DNA of 64,000 nucleotides from Citrobacter amalonaticus (GCF_001559075.2 NZ_CP014015.2:310001-374000), one strand, 5' to 3'; positions 26,130 to 35,370 are shown, counted from the stretch's first letter. Notes: generated by a model from the sequence alone, not told the origin. Numbers and translations: made by a program.

Positions 26130-27962
26130 TTAAAACGGAAACAACATCGGGATCATCACCACGCATACCACCATAACGATGATGGTGAACGGCACGCCCA
26201 GCTTAATAAAATCGCTAAAGCTGTAATTCCCTGGCCCTAACACCAGCGTGTTGACCGGTGATGAAACCGGCGTCATAAAGGCCGCCGACGCCGCCATCGC
26301 GATCACCATCGCAAACGGATAGGGAGAGACGCCCATCGACTTCGCCGCCGCCAACGCAATCGGCGCCATTAATACCGCCGTCGCGGTATTTGAGATAAAC
26401 AGGCCAATGGTCGCGCACAGCACAAACAGACAGCCCAGCATCATGTACGGGCCATAACCGCCTCCCACATCCATTAGTCCTTTCACCACCAGATCCACGC
26501 CGCCGGTTTTTTGCAGCGCCAGTGCAAAGGGCATCATGCCGACGATCAAAATGATGCTTGGCCAGTGAATGGCTTTGTAGGCGCTTTCGGCGTCAATGCA
26601 GCGAAATTTCCCCATCAGCAGACAGGCAATAATCGCCGCGATGGGATTAGGAATTTCGTCAGTCAGCATCAGCGCGACCATCAGCACCAGACAGAAAATC
26701 GCGTGCGGGGCCTGGCTGTGCGCCGGGGAAGCCTCGCTCACCTCTTCCGGCAGGTTCAGCGCGACAAAATCTCGCCCCTGCTTCGCCAGCATACCGATCA
26801 GTTTCCAGTTACCGACGACCAGGATGATATCGCCCATCAGCAGCGGCTCATCGGCAAGCGAACCTTCGATCGCCACGCCGTCACGTTTCAGACCGACCAC
26901 GTTCAGCCCATAGCGGGTACGAAAACCAATTTCCCGCACCGACTTGCCAATCAACTCCGATTCCGGGATCAGCGAGATTTCCGCCATTCCCACATCCAGT
27001 GCCTGGTCAGAGAAATACTCTCCACGCAGCACCATTGGCTCCAGCAATTGCTCGCTACAAAATTCACGAAGATCAACATCGGCAGCGGACATATCAATCA
27101 ACAAGACGTCACGGGCGCGAAACTCCGAAACCCCATTCACGTTTACGATCACTCGCCGAAAACGCCGCCAGCGTTCGACGCCGATCACGTTGGCGCCATA
27201 GCGCTCACGCAGTTTGAGATCGTCGAGGCGTTGACCGATCATCGGTGACCCCGGACGAATTGCCAGTCGACGCGCCCGCCCGGTCAGGCGATATTCTTTG
27301 ATCAGATCGCGAAAGGTGCGGCGTTTCCAGCCATCACGCTGCTGTTGCGGATCGTCCCCTTTGAGCATAAAACGCATCAGCAACATATAGATAATGCCCA
27401 GCACCAGCACGACCAGGCCAATAGGCGTGACGCTGAAGAAACTGAAACCGGCGTGGCCTTCGCGCAACAATTCACTGTTAACGACCAGGTTTGGCGGGGT
27501 GGCCACCAGCGTCATCATGCCGCTGATAAGCCCGGCGAAACTGAGCGGCATCATCAGGCGCGACGGCGACGTTTGCATACGCATCGAGACGCTGAGTACC
27601 ACGGGGATAAAGATGGCAACGACGCCGGTTGAACTCATAAACGCGCCCAACCCGGCAACGGTCAACATCAGCAGGACCAGCATTTTGATTTCACTACTGC
27701 CCGCCATTTTCACCAGCCAGGTGCCCATGACGGTCGCCACGCCGGTGCGCACCAGCCCGTCGCCGATGATAAACAGCGCGGCGATCAACACCACGTTAGG
27801 GTCGCTGAAACCAGAGAAGGCTTCGGTGATACTCAATGTTCCACTCAGAACAAAGGCTACAATGACCAACAGAGCTACCGCGTCCATACGCACTCTGCCC
27901 GTCGCAAACAAAATAACAGCAATCGCCAACAGCGAGAGAACCCAGATCAATTCACCGTTCAC
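26130..27962 (-). CDS. yfbS: YfbS, SLC13-like transporter with two TrkA-C domains
   Basis: Predicted inner-membrane carrier of the ArsB/CitM/NhaD superfamily, 610 residues. N-terminal helices (about 1-180) and C-terminal helices (about 400-610) frame two RCK/TrkA-C regulatory domains (about 205-385) seen as two copies of a GxxVREIGFRTRYGxNVVGLKR-type pattern. The substrate is unknown. It is downstream of the hxpA terminator, so it probably has its own promoter in the 76-base gap. Confidence 0.95.
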   Translation of the reverse strand: MNGELIWVLSLLAIAVILFATGRVRMDAVALLVIVAFVLSGTLSITEAFSGFSDPNVVLIAALFIIGDGLVRTGVATVMGTWLVKMAGSSEIKMLVLLMLTVAGLGAFMSSTGVVAIFIPVVLSVSMRMQTSPSRLMMPLSFAGLISGMMTLVATPPNLVVNSELLREGHAGFSFFSVTPIGLVVLVLGIIYMLLMRFMLKGDDPQQQRDGWKRRTFRDLIKEYRLTGRARRLAIRPGSPMIGQRLDDLKLRERYGANVIGVERWRRFRRVIVNVNGVSEFRARDVLLIDMSAADVDLREFCSEQLLEPMVLRGEYFSDQALDVGMAEISLIPESELIGKSVREIGFRTRYGLNVVGLKRDGVAIEGSLADEPLLMGDIILVVGNWKLIGMLAKQGRDFVALNLPEEVSEASPAHSQAPHAIFCLVLMVALMLTDEIPNPIAAIIACLLMGKFRCIDAESAYKAIHWPSIILIVGMMPFALALQKTGGVDLVVKGLMDVGGGYGPYMMLGCLFVLCATIGLFISNTATAVLMAPIALAAAKSMGVSPYPFAMVIAMAASAAFMTPVSSPVNTLVLGPGNYSFSDFIKLGVPFTIIVMVVCVVMIPMLFPF

Positions 27963-28002
27963 AACCTATCCTTGTCAGATGAGAAGATGGAATGATTCTG
28001 CC

Positions 28003-28029
28003 ATAAAAAAGCCCCGACAAGCCGGGGCT
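28003..28029 (-). terminator. Terminator of the yfbU-hxpA operon
   Basis: On the minus strand AGCCCCG (28023-28029) and CGGGGCT (28010-28016) form a GC-rich stem followed by six T. It lies directly after the hxpA stop and before yfbS. Confidence 0.9.
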
Positions 28030-28038
28030 AAATCATGA

Positions 28039-28698
28039 TCAGGTATTTCTTAATACAACCACATCACCATTCGGTTGTTTGGTCACCGAAAGCTGCTCCA
28101 GGCTGGTCAGGATGAAATCGACCTCATCCAGACGCGGCGTGTCCGCCGGGGCATTCACCGCGATGACATGGCAGCCTGCGGCCAGTCCCGAGAGCACGCC
28201 CGCGGGGGCATCCTCCACCACCGCACATTCGTGCGGCGCTAAACCGAGCAGTTGCGCGCCCAACAGGTAGGCATCCGGCTCAGGCTTACCGCGTTTGACC
28301 CGCTCAGCGGTCACGAAAACCTCCGGCGCTGGCAGGTTAGCCACCTGATGACGTGCGCGCGCGACCGGCATCGACCCTGATGTCACAATCGCCCACGGGA
28401 TCCCGGCCTTGTTCAGATGGTTAAGCAGCGCAACCGCACCAGGCAGCGCGGTGATACCCGCCGTTTCTGTCGCTTCAATTTGCTCCAGACGCGTAAACTC
28501 CGCGGCGATTTCCGCCTCAGGCTTGCCCACCATAAAATGGCGCAAAGAAGTAATAGCCTGTTTGCCATGAACAAAGCTCAATACTTCGTCATGCGTCAAC
28601 CCAAAACGATCGGCCCAGTTACACCATGCGCGTTCCACTGCAGGTAATGAGTCAACCAGCGTTCCATCCAGGTCAAACAGAAAGCCCTTGCACTGCAC
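28039..28698 (-). CDS. hxpA: HxpA (YfbT), HAD sugar phosphatase
   Basis: HAD-superfamily phosphatase; the E. coli enzyme acts on hexitol and hexose phosphates. The nucleophile motif FDLDGTLVDS is at residues 7-16, motif II is VTSGS, motif III lysine is in RVKRGKPEPDAY and motif IV is VVEDAPAGV. I choose the GTG at 28698 because GAGGAGGT lies just ahead of it and the family start is M-x-CKGFLFDLDG; a frame from the ATG at 28716 would add six residues. The ribosome site overlaps the yfbU stop, so the genes are coupled. Confidence 0.93.
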   Translation of the reverse strand: MQCKGFLFDLDGTLVDSLPAVERAWCNWADRFGLTHDEVLSFVHGKQAITSLRHFMVGKPEAEIAAEFTRLEQIEATETAGITALPGAVALLNHLNKAGIPWAIVTSGSMPVARARHQVANLPAPEVFVTAERVKRGKPEPDAYLLGAQLLGLAPHECAVVEDAPAGVLSGLAAGCHVIAVNAPADTPRLDEVDFILTSLEQLSVTKQPNGDVVVLRNT

Positions 28699-28708
28699 GT
28701 TCACCTCC

Positions 28709-29203
28709 TCAGGCATTGATGATTTGGTTGATTTCGTTAGCGCTCAAATGATACTGACGCGGGCAGGCATGCCACGCGCTTAACATCCGCTGGTATTTTT
28801 CCCACATTGGGGTCTGGGCGTTGAAACCGTGCGTACCGGCATCAAAATGGGTATAACGTCCTTCCACATTCACCATAAAGCGAACATAGCCGAGGTAGCG
28901 CGCTTCCGTTGCGGCATCAAAGCCCAGGAAGGTCACCCGGCGTTCATCAATGCTTTGCGCATCTTTCAGATTGGCCCAGGAGACGTGCAGAGCGTGATAC
29001 ATCTCCATGATGTCGATAACCGTACGACAGGTTTCCTCCTTCAGCTCGCCAAATTCCCGATCCAGCTCGCGCATTTGCAGACCGTAACCGCGTTCAATAA
29101 TCGTCTGCAGACGACGATAACGCTCGGCGTTAGTCGGATCGAGCATAGTCATCATTTTGTATTGATTAGACAAAATAAGACGTTGAGCGTTGGTCATTTC
29201 CAT
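28709..29203 (-). CDS. yfbU: YfbU family protein, function unknown
   Basis: 164-residue cytoplasmic protein of the YfbU family (MEMTNAQRLILSNQYKMM start). The crystal structure class is known for E. coli YfbU, but the biochemical role is not. The frame extends to a GTG at 29221, but the ATG at 29203 has GGAG ahead and matches the family start. The stop is within the hxpA ribosome site. High conservation (only a few changes from E. coli) suggests a real cellular role. Confidence 0.95.
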   Translation of the reverse strand: MEMTNAQRLILSNQYKMMTMLDPTNAERYRRLQTIIERGYGLQMRELDREFGELKEETCRTVIDIMEMYHALHVSWANLKDAQSIDERRVTFLGFDAATEARYLGYVRFMVNVEGRYTHFDAGTHGFNAQTPMWEKYQRMLSAWHACPRQYHLSANEINQIINA

Positions 29204-29239
29204 TTGGGACTCCTGTATCACTCTACAACGGTGAAAAAA

Positions 29240-29263
29240 AAGAAGGCATTAATATGCCTTCTT
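29240..29263 (-). terminator. Terminator between yfbV and yfbU
   Basis: AAGAAGGCAT and ATGCCTTCTT form a 10-base-pair stem with a four-base loop. On the minus strand it is followed by a run of T (the A run at 29233-29240), so it ends yfbV transcripts just before the yfbU promoter. Confidence 0.85.
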
Positions 29264-29286
29264 TTATATGCGTAATCAGGGGGCAA

Positions 29287-29742
29287 TTACAAATCATCAA
29301 GGAAAGTTTTATCCAGTTGTTTGAAGGCACGCTTAAGCGTGTCAGCTAACGCCTGGTAATCCGGCTTCCCTTCAACCGGGGAGAGCGCTTGCCCCGCCTC
29401 CTGTAATTTGCCTCTGACTTCATAGAACCAGTTCAGGATAGAGGGCGGCAGTGGTGTAACGGAACGTTTTCCTAACCACCACAGCCCCTGCATCGGCAGG
29501 CTGAGCGCGAACAGCGCAGTGGCGACGGCAGGCCCTAACTGGCCGCCCAGTGCTATCTGCCAGCACAGAGTAAAGATGGCGATCGGCGGCATAAAGCGGA
29601 TCGCGTAACGTGTCATCCGTATCACGCGGTTCTCAACAAAGACGGGTGCAAGGCGCTTTTCCATTGGCCACGTCTTTGAGTAATGCTGCCCCCGACGAAA
29701 AAGGCTAAAAAAATTTACGGAGCGATGATCCGGCGTCGACAT
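29287..29742 (-). CDS. yfbV: YfbV, UPF0208 membrane protein (Ter macrodomain insulation)
   Basis: 151-residue inner-membrane protein with two hydrophobic segments (about residues 46-64 and 70-92). E. coli YfbV has been linked to confining MatP-bound Ter DNA; that is known for the family and not visible here. It is divergent from ackA across 338 bases. Start MSTPDHRSVNFFSLFRRGQHYSK is as in E. coli. Confidence 0.95.
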   Translation of the reverse strand: MSTPDHRSVNFFSLFRRGQHYSKTWPMEKRLAPVFVENRVIRMTRYAIRFMPPIAIFTLCWQIALGGQLGPAVATALFALSLPMQGLWWLGKRSVTPLPPSILNWFYEVRGKLQEAGQALSPVEGKPDYQALADTLKRAFKQLDKTFLDDL

Positions 29743-30080
29743 GGCTTACCTCAACTTCACATATAAAATTTCAAATATTTGTGCAAAACAACAACTATAC
29801 GGGACAACGTTCAAAACATTTTGTCATTGATACCCACTATCGGGTATCCTGTAGCGGCCTGTAAAAGGCCTGTAGTCCAAAATCATTGAGTCGTCAAATT
29901 TACATATAGTATGCCATTGGCTGAAAAATACGCAAAATGGCATAGACTCAAAGGTATTTCTTCCATCATGCCAAAAAAGACAACTGGCATGATGTTAATC
30001 ATAAATGTCAGCGTCACACTGCGCTACGCTCTATGGCTCCCTGACGTTTTTTTAGCCACGTATCAATAATAGGTACTTCC
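29743..30080. promoter_or_regulatory. Divergent yfbV-ackA promoter region
   Basis: 338 bases without a gene. It holds a GATACCC/GGGTATC dyad around 29829-29848 and a perfect 10-bp inverted repeat at 29964-29994. The ackA promoters are expected here; no -35/-10 pair was strong enough to name. Confidence 0.6.
29964..29994. repeat. Perfect 10-bp inverted repeat upstream of ackA
   Basis: CATCATGCCA at 29964-29973 pairs perfectly with TGGCATGATG at 29985-29994 across an 11-base A-rich loop. It lies about 90 bases before the ackA start, probably in the leader RNA or at the promoter. It lacks a T run, so it is not a standard terminator. Confidence 0.7.
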
Positions 30081-31283
30081 ATGTCGAGTAAGTTAGTACT
30101 GGTTCTGAACTGCGGTAGCTCCTCACTGAAATTTGCAATCATCGATGCAGTTAATGGTGAAGAGTACCTTTCTGGTTTAGCCGAATGTTTCCATCTCCCA
30201 GAAGCACGTATCAAATGGAAAATGGACGGCGGTAAACAAGAAGCGGCTTTAGGTGCAGGCGCCGCTCACAGTGAAGCGCTGAACTTTATCGTTAATACTA
30301 TTCTGGCACAAAAACCAGAACTGTCTGCGCAGTTGACTGCAATCGGCCACCGTATCGTACACGGCGGCGAGAAGTATACCAGCTCCGTGGTTATCGATGA
30401 CTCTGTTATTCAGGGCATCAAAGATTCTGCCTCTTTCGCACCGCTGCATAACCCGGCTCACCTGATCGGGATTGCAGAAGCACTGAAATCCTTCCCGCAA
30501 TTGAAAGACAAAAACGTGGCTGTGTTTGACACCGCGTTCCATCAGACCATGCCGGAAGAGTCTTACCTCTATGCCCTGCCGTACAGCCTGTACAAAGAAC
30601 ACGGCGTTCGTCGTTATGGCGCGCACGGTACCAGCCACTTCTTCGTTACTCAGGAAGCGGCAAAAATGCTGAACAAACCGGTAGAAGAGCTGAACATCAT
30701 CACGTGCCATCTGGGCAACGGGGGTTCTGTTTCTGCTATCCGCAATGGTAAATGTGTTGATACGTCTATGGGTCTGACCCCGCTGGAAGGTCTGGTGATG
30801 GGCACCCGCTCTGGTGACATCGACCCGGCAATCATTTTCCACCTGCACGACACGCTGGGCATGAGTGTTGATCAGATCAACAAAATGCTGACCAAAGAAT
30901 CCGGCCTGCTGGGTCTGACCGAAGTGACCAGCGATTGCCGTTATGTTGAAGACAACTACACCACCAAAGAAGACGCGAAACGTGCAATGGACGTTTACTG
31001 CCACCGTCTGGCGAAGTATATCGGTTCCTACACGGCGCTGATGGACGGTCGTCTGGACGCGGTTGTCTTCACCGGCGGTATCGGTGAGAACGCGGCCATG
31101 GTTCGCGAGCTGTCCCTGGGTAAACTGGGCGTGCTGGGCTTTGAAGTTGATCATGAACGTAACCTGGCTGCCCGTTTCGGCAAATCCGGTTTCATCAACA
31201 AAGAAGGTACCCGTCCTGCGGTGGTGATCCCAACCAACGAAGAACTGGTTATCGCGCAAGACGCGAGCCGTCTGACTGCCTGA
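30081..31283 (+). CDS. ackA: AckA, acetate kinase
   Basis: Converts acetyl phosphate and ADP to acetate and ATP in overflow metabolism, and the reverse for acetate use. The 400-residue protein has the ASKHA-fold signatures LNCGSSSLKF (8-17), HRIVHGGEKY, DTAFHQTMPE (active-site Asp about 148), HLGNGGSVSAIRNGK and FTGGIGENAAMVR. It is identical in length to E. coli AckA. pta follows after a 195-base gap that carries an ERIC element. Confidence 0.99.
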   Translation: MSSKLVLVLNCGSSSLKFAIIDAVNGEEYLSGLAECFHLPEARIKWKMDGGKQEAALGAGAAHSEALNFIVNTILAQKPELSAQLTAIGHRIVHGGEKYTSSVVIDDSVIQGIKDSASFAPLHNPAHLIGIAEALKSFPQLKDKNVAVFDTAFHQTMPEESYLYALPYSLYKEHGVRRYGAHGTSHFFVTQEAAKMLNKPVEELNIITCHLGNGGSVSAIRNGKCVDTSMGLTPLEGLVMGTRSGDIDPAIIFHLHDTLGMSVDQINKMLTKESGLLGLTEVTSDCRYVEDNYTTKEDAKRAMDVYCHRLAKYIGSYTALMDGRLDAVVFTGGIGENAAMVRELSLGKLGVLGFEVDHERNLAARFGKSGFINKEGTRPAVVIPTNEELVIAQDASRLTA

Positions 31284-31302
31284 TTTCACACCGCCAGCTA
31301 CA

Positions 31303-31421
31303 CCCTAAATAATTCGAGTTGCAGGAAGGCGGCGACGTAGCGAATCCCCAGGAGCGTACACCAGTACGTGACTGGGGTGAGCGAAGAAAGCTAACGCACA
31401 TGCAACTTGAAGTATGACGGG
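31303..31421. repeat. ERIC (IRU) element between ackA and pta
   Basis: 119-base palindromic element with ends CCCTAAATAATTCGAGTTGC and GCAACTTGAAGTATGACGGG as inverted repeats. The centre contains GAATCCCCAGGAGC and ACGTGACTGGGGTGAGCG, the sequences to which the classical ERIC primers correspond. It lies wholly between ackA and pta and would fold in the ackA-pta transcript. Confidence 0.9.
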
Positions 31422-31443
31422 AGCTGGTGGTGCCGTTTTGTAA

Positions 31444-31460
31444 CCCGCCCAACGGGCGGT
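31444..31460. repeat. Small GC hairpin ahead of pta
   Basis: CCGCCC-AAC-GGGCGG forms a tight hairpin 20 bases before the pta start. No T run follows, so it is not a terminator. It may affect RNA stability or pta translation. Confidence 0.5.
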
Positions 31461-31478
31461 AACGAAAGAGGATAAACC

Positions 31479-33620
31479 GTGTCCCGTATTATTATGCTGA
31501 TCCCTACCGGAACCAGCGTCGGCCTGACCAGCGTCAGCCTCGGCGTCATCCGCGCTATGGAACGCAAAGGCGTTCGTCTGAGTGTCTTTAAGCCAATCGC
31601 CCAGCCACGCGCCGGTGGCGATGCACCAGACCAGACCACCGCTATCGTTCGTGCAAACTCTTCTGTCACTGCGGCTGAACCGCTGAAGATGAGCCACGTA
31701 GAGTCTCTGCTGTCCAGCAATCAGAAAGATGTGCTGATGGAAGAGATCATCGCAAACTACCATGCGAACACTAAAGACGCAGAAGTGGTACTGGTTGAAG
31801 GCCTGGTCCCAACCCGTAAACACCAGTTCGCGCAGTCTCTGAACTACGAAATCGCTAAAACGCTGAACGCGGAAATCGTCTTCGTAATGTCTCAGGGCAC
31901 CGATACGCCGGAACAGTTGAACGAGCGTATTGAACTGACTCGCAGCAGCTTCGGCGGCGCAAAAAATACCAACATCACCGGCGTTATCGTGAACAAACTG
32001 AACGCCCCGGTTGATGAACAAGGCCGTACCCGCCCGGATCTGTCTGAGATTTTCGACGACTCATCCAAAGCGCAGATCGTAAAAGTCGATCCGGCGCAGC
32101 TCACCGCAACCAGCCCGCTGCCGGTTCTCGGCGCAGTGCCGTGGAGTTTTGATCTGATCGCGACCCGTGCGATCGACATGGCGCGTCACCTGAATGCCAC
32201 CATCGTCAACGAAGGCGACATCAATACACGTCGCGTGAAGTCTGTAACCTTCTGTGCGCGTAGCATTCCGCACATGCTGGAACACTTCCGTGCCGGTTCC
32301 CTGCTGGTCACCTCCGCTGACCGTCCGGACGTGCTGGTTGCCGCGTGTCTGGCCGCGATGAACGGCGTTGAAATCGGCGCCCTGCTGCTGACCGGCGGTT
32401 ACGAAATGGATGCGCGCATCTCTAAACTGTGTGAACGCGCTTTCGCAACCGGCCTGCCGGTATTCATGGTGAACACCAACACCTGGCAGACCTCTCTGAG
32501 CCTGCAGAGCTTCAACCTGGAAGTGCCGGTTGACGATCACGAGCGCATCGAGAAAGTTCAGGAATACGTGGCGAACTACATTAACGCGGACTGGATCGAG
32601 TCTCTGACCGCCACCTCTGAGCGTAGCCGTCGTCTGTCTCCGCCTGCCTTCCGTTATCAGCTGACCGAACTGGCGCGTAAAGCCGGTAAACGCGTTGTGC
32701 TGCCAGAAGGCGACGAACCGCGTACCGTGAAAGCAGCAGCCATCTGTGCTGAACGTGGTATCGCAACCTGCGTGCTTCTGGGTAACCCGGAAGAGATCAA
32801 CCGCGTTGCAGCGTCTCAGGGCGTTGAACTCGGCGCTGGCATCGAAATCGTGGACCCGGAAGTGGTTCGCGAAAGCTATGTCGCGCGTCTGGTTGAACTG
32901 CGTAAGAGCAAAGGCATGACCGAAACCGTTGCCCGCGAACAGCTGGAAGACAACGTGGTTCTCGGTACGCTGATGCTGGAACAAGACGAAGTTGACGGTC
33001 TGGTATCAGGTGCCGTTCACACCACGGCTAACACCATTCGTCCGCCGCTGCAGCTGATCAAAACAGCGCCAGGCAGTTCACTGGTTTCCTCCGTATTCTT
33101 CATGCTGCTGCCGGAACAGGTTTACGTTTACGGCGACTGCGCGATCAACCCGGATCCGACCGCTGAACAGCTGGCAGAAATCGCTATCCAGTCTGCTGAC
33201 TCTGCCATTGCCTTTGGTATCGAACCGCGCGTCGCGATGCTCTCCTACTCCACCGGCACCTCTGGTGCGGGTAGCGACGTAGAGAAAGTGCGTGAAGCAA
33301 CCCGTCTGGCGCAGGAAAAACGTCCTGACCTGATGATCGACGGTCCGCTGCAGTACGATGCCGCAGTGATGGCTGACGTTGCAAAATCCAAAGCGCCGAA
33401 CTCTCCGGTTGCGGGTCGCGCTACCGTGTTCATCTTCCCGGATCTGAACACCGGTAACACCACCTACAAAGCGGTACAGCGTTCTGCCGACCTGATCTCC
33501 ATCGGGCCGATGCTGCAGGGTATGCGCAAGCCGGTGAACGACCTGTCCCGTGGCGCGCTGGTTGACGATATCGTCTACACCATCGCCCTGACCGCGATTC
33601 AGTCTTCACAACAGCAGTAA
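31479..33620 (+). CDS. pta: Pta, phosphate acetyltransferase
   Basis: Interconverts acetyl-CoA and acetyl phosphate, upstream of AckA. The 713-residue enteric long form has an N-terminal P-loop/DRTGG-type regulatory region (about 1-385, MLIPTGTSVGLTSVSLG at the start) and a C-terminal PTA/PTB catalytic domain (about 390-713, with GDEPRTVKAA and SYSTGTSGAGSDVEKVREA). Translation starts at a GTG with AGAGGA ahead. E. coli Pta is 714 residues and also starts with GTG. A strong terminator follows. Confidence 0.98.
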   Translation: MSRIIMLIPTGTSVGLTSVSLGVIRAMERKGVRLSVFKPIAQPRAGGDAPDQTTAIVRANSSVTAAEPLKMSHVESLLSSNQKDVLMEEIIANYHANTKDAEVVLVEGLVPTRKHQFAQSLNYEIAKTLNAEIVFVMSQGTDTPEQLNERIELTRSSFGGAKNTNITGVIVNKLNAPVDEQGRTRPDLSEIFDDSSKAQIVKVDPAQLTATSPLPVLGAVPWSFDLIATRAIDMARHLNATIVNEGDINTRRVKSVTFCARSIPHMLEHFRAGSLLVTSADRPDVLVAACLAAMNGVEIGALLLTGGYEMDARISKLCERAFATGLPVFMVNTNTWQTSLSLQSFNLEVPVDDHERIEKVQEYVANYINADWIESLTATSERSRRLSPPAFRYQLTELARKAGKRVVLPEGDEPRTVKAAAICAERGIATCVLLGNPEEINRVAASQGVELGAGIEIVDPEVVRESYVARLVELRKSKGMTETVAREQLEDNVVLGTLMLEQDEVDGLVSGAVHTTANTIRPPLQLIKTAPGSSLVSSVFFMLLPEQVYVYGDCAINPDPTAEQLAEIAIQSADSAIAFGIEPRVAMLSYSTGTSGAGSDVEKVREATRLAQEKRPDLMIDGPLQYDAAVMADVAKSKAPNSPVAGRATVFIFPDLNTGNTTYKAVQRSADLISIGPMLQGMRKPVNDLSRGALVDDIVYTIALTAIQSSQQQ

Positions 33621-33653
33621 GCTGCCTCCTCTGGGCTCTGACGGGCCCAGTCA

Positions 33654-33686
33654 AATCCGGAAATCGTCATGGTTTCCGGATTTTTT
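33654..33686 (+). terminator. Terminator of ackA-pta
   Basis: AATCCGGAAA (33654-33663) pairs perfectly with TTTCCGGATT (33673-33682), followed by T to 33686. It lies 33 bases after the pta stop. Confidence 0.93.
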
Positions 33687-33806
33687 ATTCCTTCCTTTTC
33701 AGCCCTGTAAAATCTGATTTTTTCGCTTAACTGCGCTGTATCAATGAATAACCATTCGCCTGTTTGCATACTTAGCCTCTTTGCTTTGCAACAGGGATAG
33801 TCTTTC

Positions 33807-35327
33807 ATGTCTGCAGTAACCGAAACACAGCCAACCAGAAAATGGGCCATGCCCGACACATTGGTCATTATTTTCTTTGTCGCCATTTTAACCAGCCTTG
33901 CGACCTGGGTTGTCCCCGTCGGGATGTTCGACAGCCAGGAGGTGCAATACCAGGTAGATGGTCAGACAAAAACCCGTAAAGTGGTCGATCCCCACTCTTT
34001 CCGTATTCTGACCAACGAGGCCGGTGAAGCGCAGTATCATCCGGTTAAGTTCTTCACTACCGGCGAGGAAAGCCCGGGCCTGATGAACTTCCCGTTCGAA
34101 GGACTGACCTCCGGCTCTAAATTCGGTACCGCCGTCGGTATCATCATGTTTATGCTGGTGATTGGCGGCGCGTTTGGCATCGTTATGCGCACGGGAACCA
34201 TTGACAACGGCATCCTGGCGCTAATCCGTCATACCAAGGGCAACGAGGTGCTGTTTATCCCGGTGCTGTTTATTCTCTTTTCGCTGGGCGGCGCGGTCTT
34301 CGGCATGGGGGAAGAGGCGGTTGCCTTTGCGATCATCATCGCACCGCTGATGGTGCGACTGGGTTATGACAGTATCACCACTGTGTTAGTGACCTATATT
34401 GCGACGCAAATTGGCTTTGCCAGTTCGTGGATGAACCCCTTCTGCGTGGTGGTCGCGCAGGGTATTGCCGGCGTACCGGTCCTCTCCGGTTCTGGTCTGC
34501 GCATCGTGGTATGGGTTATTTCGACGCTGATCGGCCTGACGTTTACGCTGGTCTATGCCTCGCGGGTGAAAAAGAATCCGCTTCTGTCACGCGTGCATGA
34601 ATCTGACCGTTTCTTTCGCGAACAGCAGGATGACGTTGTCGAGCGGCGCTTCACAATCGGCGACTGGCTGGTGTTGCTGGTTCTGACCGGGGTGATGGTT
34701 TGGGTAGTCTGGGGCGTTATCGTCAACGCGTGGTTTATTCCAGAAATAGCCAGCCAGTTCTTCACCATGGGCCTGGTCATTGGCATTATCGCCGTTGTCT
34801 TCCGCCTTAACGGCATGACGGTCAACATAATGGCCTCCTCTTTCACCGAAGGCGCCCGCATGATGATCGCCCCCGCCCTGCTGGTAGGTTTTGCCAAAGG
34901 CATTTTACTGCTGGTAGGTAACGGCGAAGCAGGTGACGCCAGCGTGCTCAATACGCTGTTGCACAGCATTGCCAACGGCATCAGCGGACTCGACAACGCC
35001 GTTGCCGCGTGGTTTATGCTGCTCTTCCAGGCGGTGTTTAATTTCTTTGTGACTTCCGGCTCGGGCCAGGCAGCGCTGACCATGCCGCTGTTAGCGCCGC
35101 TCGGCGATCTGGTAGGCGTTAACCGTCAGGTCACCGTACTGGCATTCCAGTTTGGCGATGGCTTTAGCCACATCATCTACCCGACCTCTGCATCACTGAT
35201 GGCGACATTAGGCGTCTGTCGGGTGGATTTCCGTAACTGGCTGAAAGTGGGTGCGACGCTGCTGGGGCTGCTGTTCATCATGTCCAGCGTAGTGGTGATT
35301 GGCGCGCAGATCATGGGCTACCACTGA
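33807..35327 (+). CDS. yfcC: YfcC, putative basic amino acid/C4-type carrier
   Basis: 506-residue inner-membrane protein of the YfcC/DcuC-like (CitMHS-related) transporter family, collinear with E. coli YfcC. About 12 transmembrane helices are visible, beginning at TLVIIFFVAILTSLATWVVP, with a long loop at about 40-100 and the conserved GGAVFGMGEEAVAF. The substrate is not proven. In E. coli its locus is linked to acetate handling by position next to pta. It ends at a perfect palindrome shared with the convergent transketolase genes. Confidence 0.95.
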   Translation: MSAVTETQPTRKWAMPDTLVIIFFVAILTSLATWVVPVGMFDSQEVQYQVDGQTKTRKVVDPHSFRILTNEAGEAQYHPVKFFTTGEESPGLMNFPFEGLTSGSKFGTAVGIIMFMLVIGGAFGIVMRTGTIDNGILALIRHTKGNEVLFIPVLFILFSLGGAVFGMGEEAVAFAIIIAPLMVRLGYDSITTVLVTYIATQIGFASSWMNPFCVVVAQGIAGVPVLSGSGLRIVVWVISTLIGLTFTLVYASRVKKNPLLSRVHESDRFFREQQDDVVERRFTIGDWLVLLVLTGVMVWVVWGVIVNAWFIPEIASQFFTMGLVIGIIAVVFRLNGMTVNIMASSFTEGARMMIAPALLVGFAKGILLLVGNGEAGDASVLNTLLHSIANGISGLDNAVAAWFMLLFQAVFNFFVTSGSGQAALTMPLLAPLGDLVGVNRQVTVLAFQFGDGFSHIIYPTSASLMATLGVCRVDFRNWLKVGATLLGLLFIMSSVVVIGAQIMGYH

Positions 35328-35330
35328 TCC

Positions 35331-35370
35331 AAAAAGGCCGGATAAGCGTTAACGCTTATCCGGCTTTTCC
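35331..35370. terminator. Palindromic bidirectional terminator after yfcC
   Basis: A 28-base perfect palindrome (35337-35364; arms GCCGGATAAGCGTT and AACGCTTATCCGGC) is flanked by five A on the left and four T on the right. The arms resemble REP arms. It can close yfcC on the plus strand and the transketolase operon on the minus strand. Confidence 0.85.

Noticed and set aside
30249..31289. 346-codon minus-strand frame opposite ackA
   Set aside because: Antisense to a nearly identical acetate kinase with strong codon preference; no start signal.
32061..32984. 307-codon minus-strand frame opposite pta
   Set aside because: Same reason: shadow of the phosphate acetyltransferase gene.
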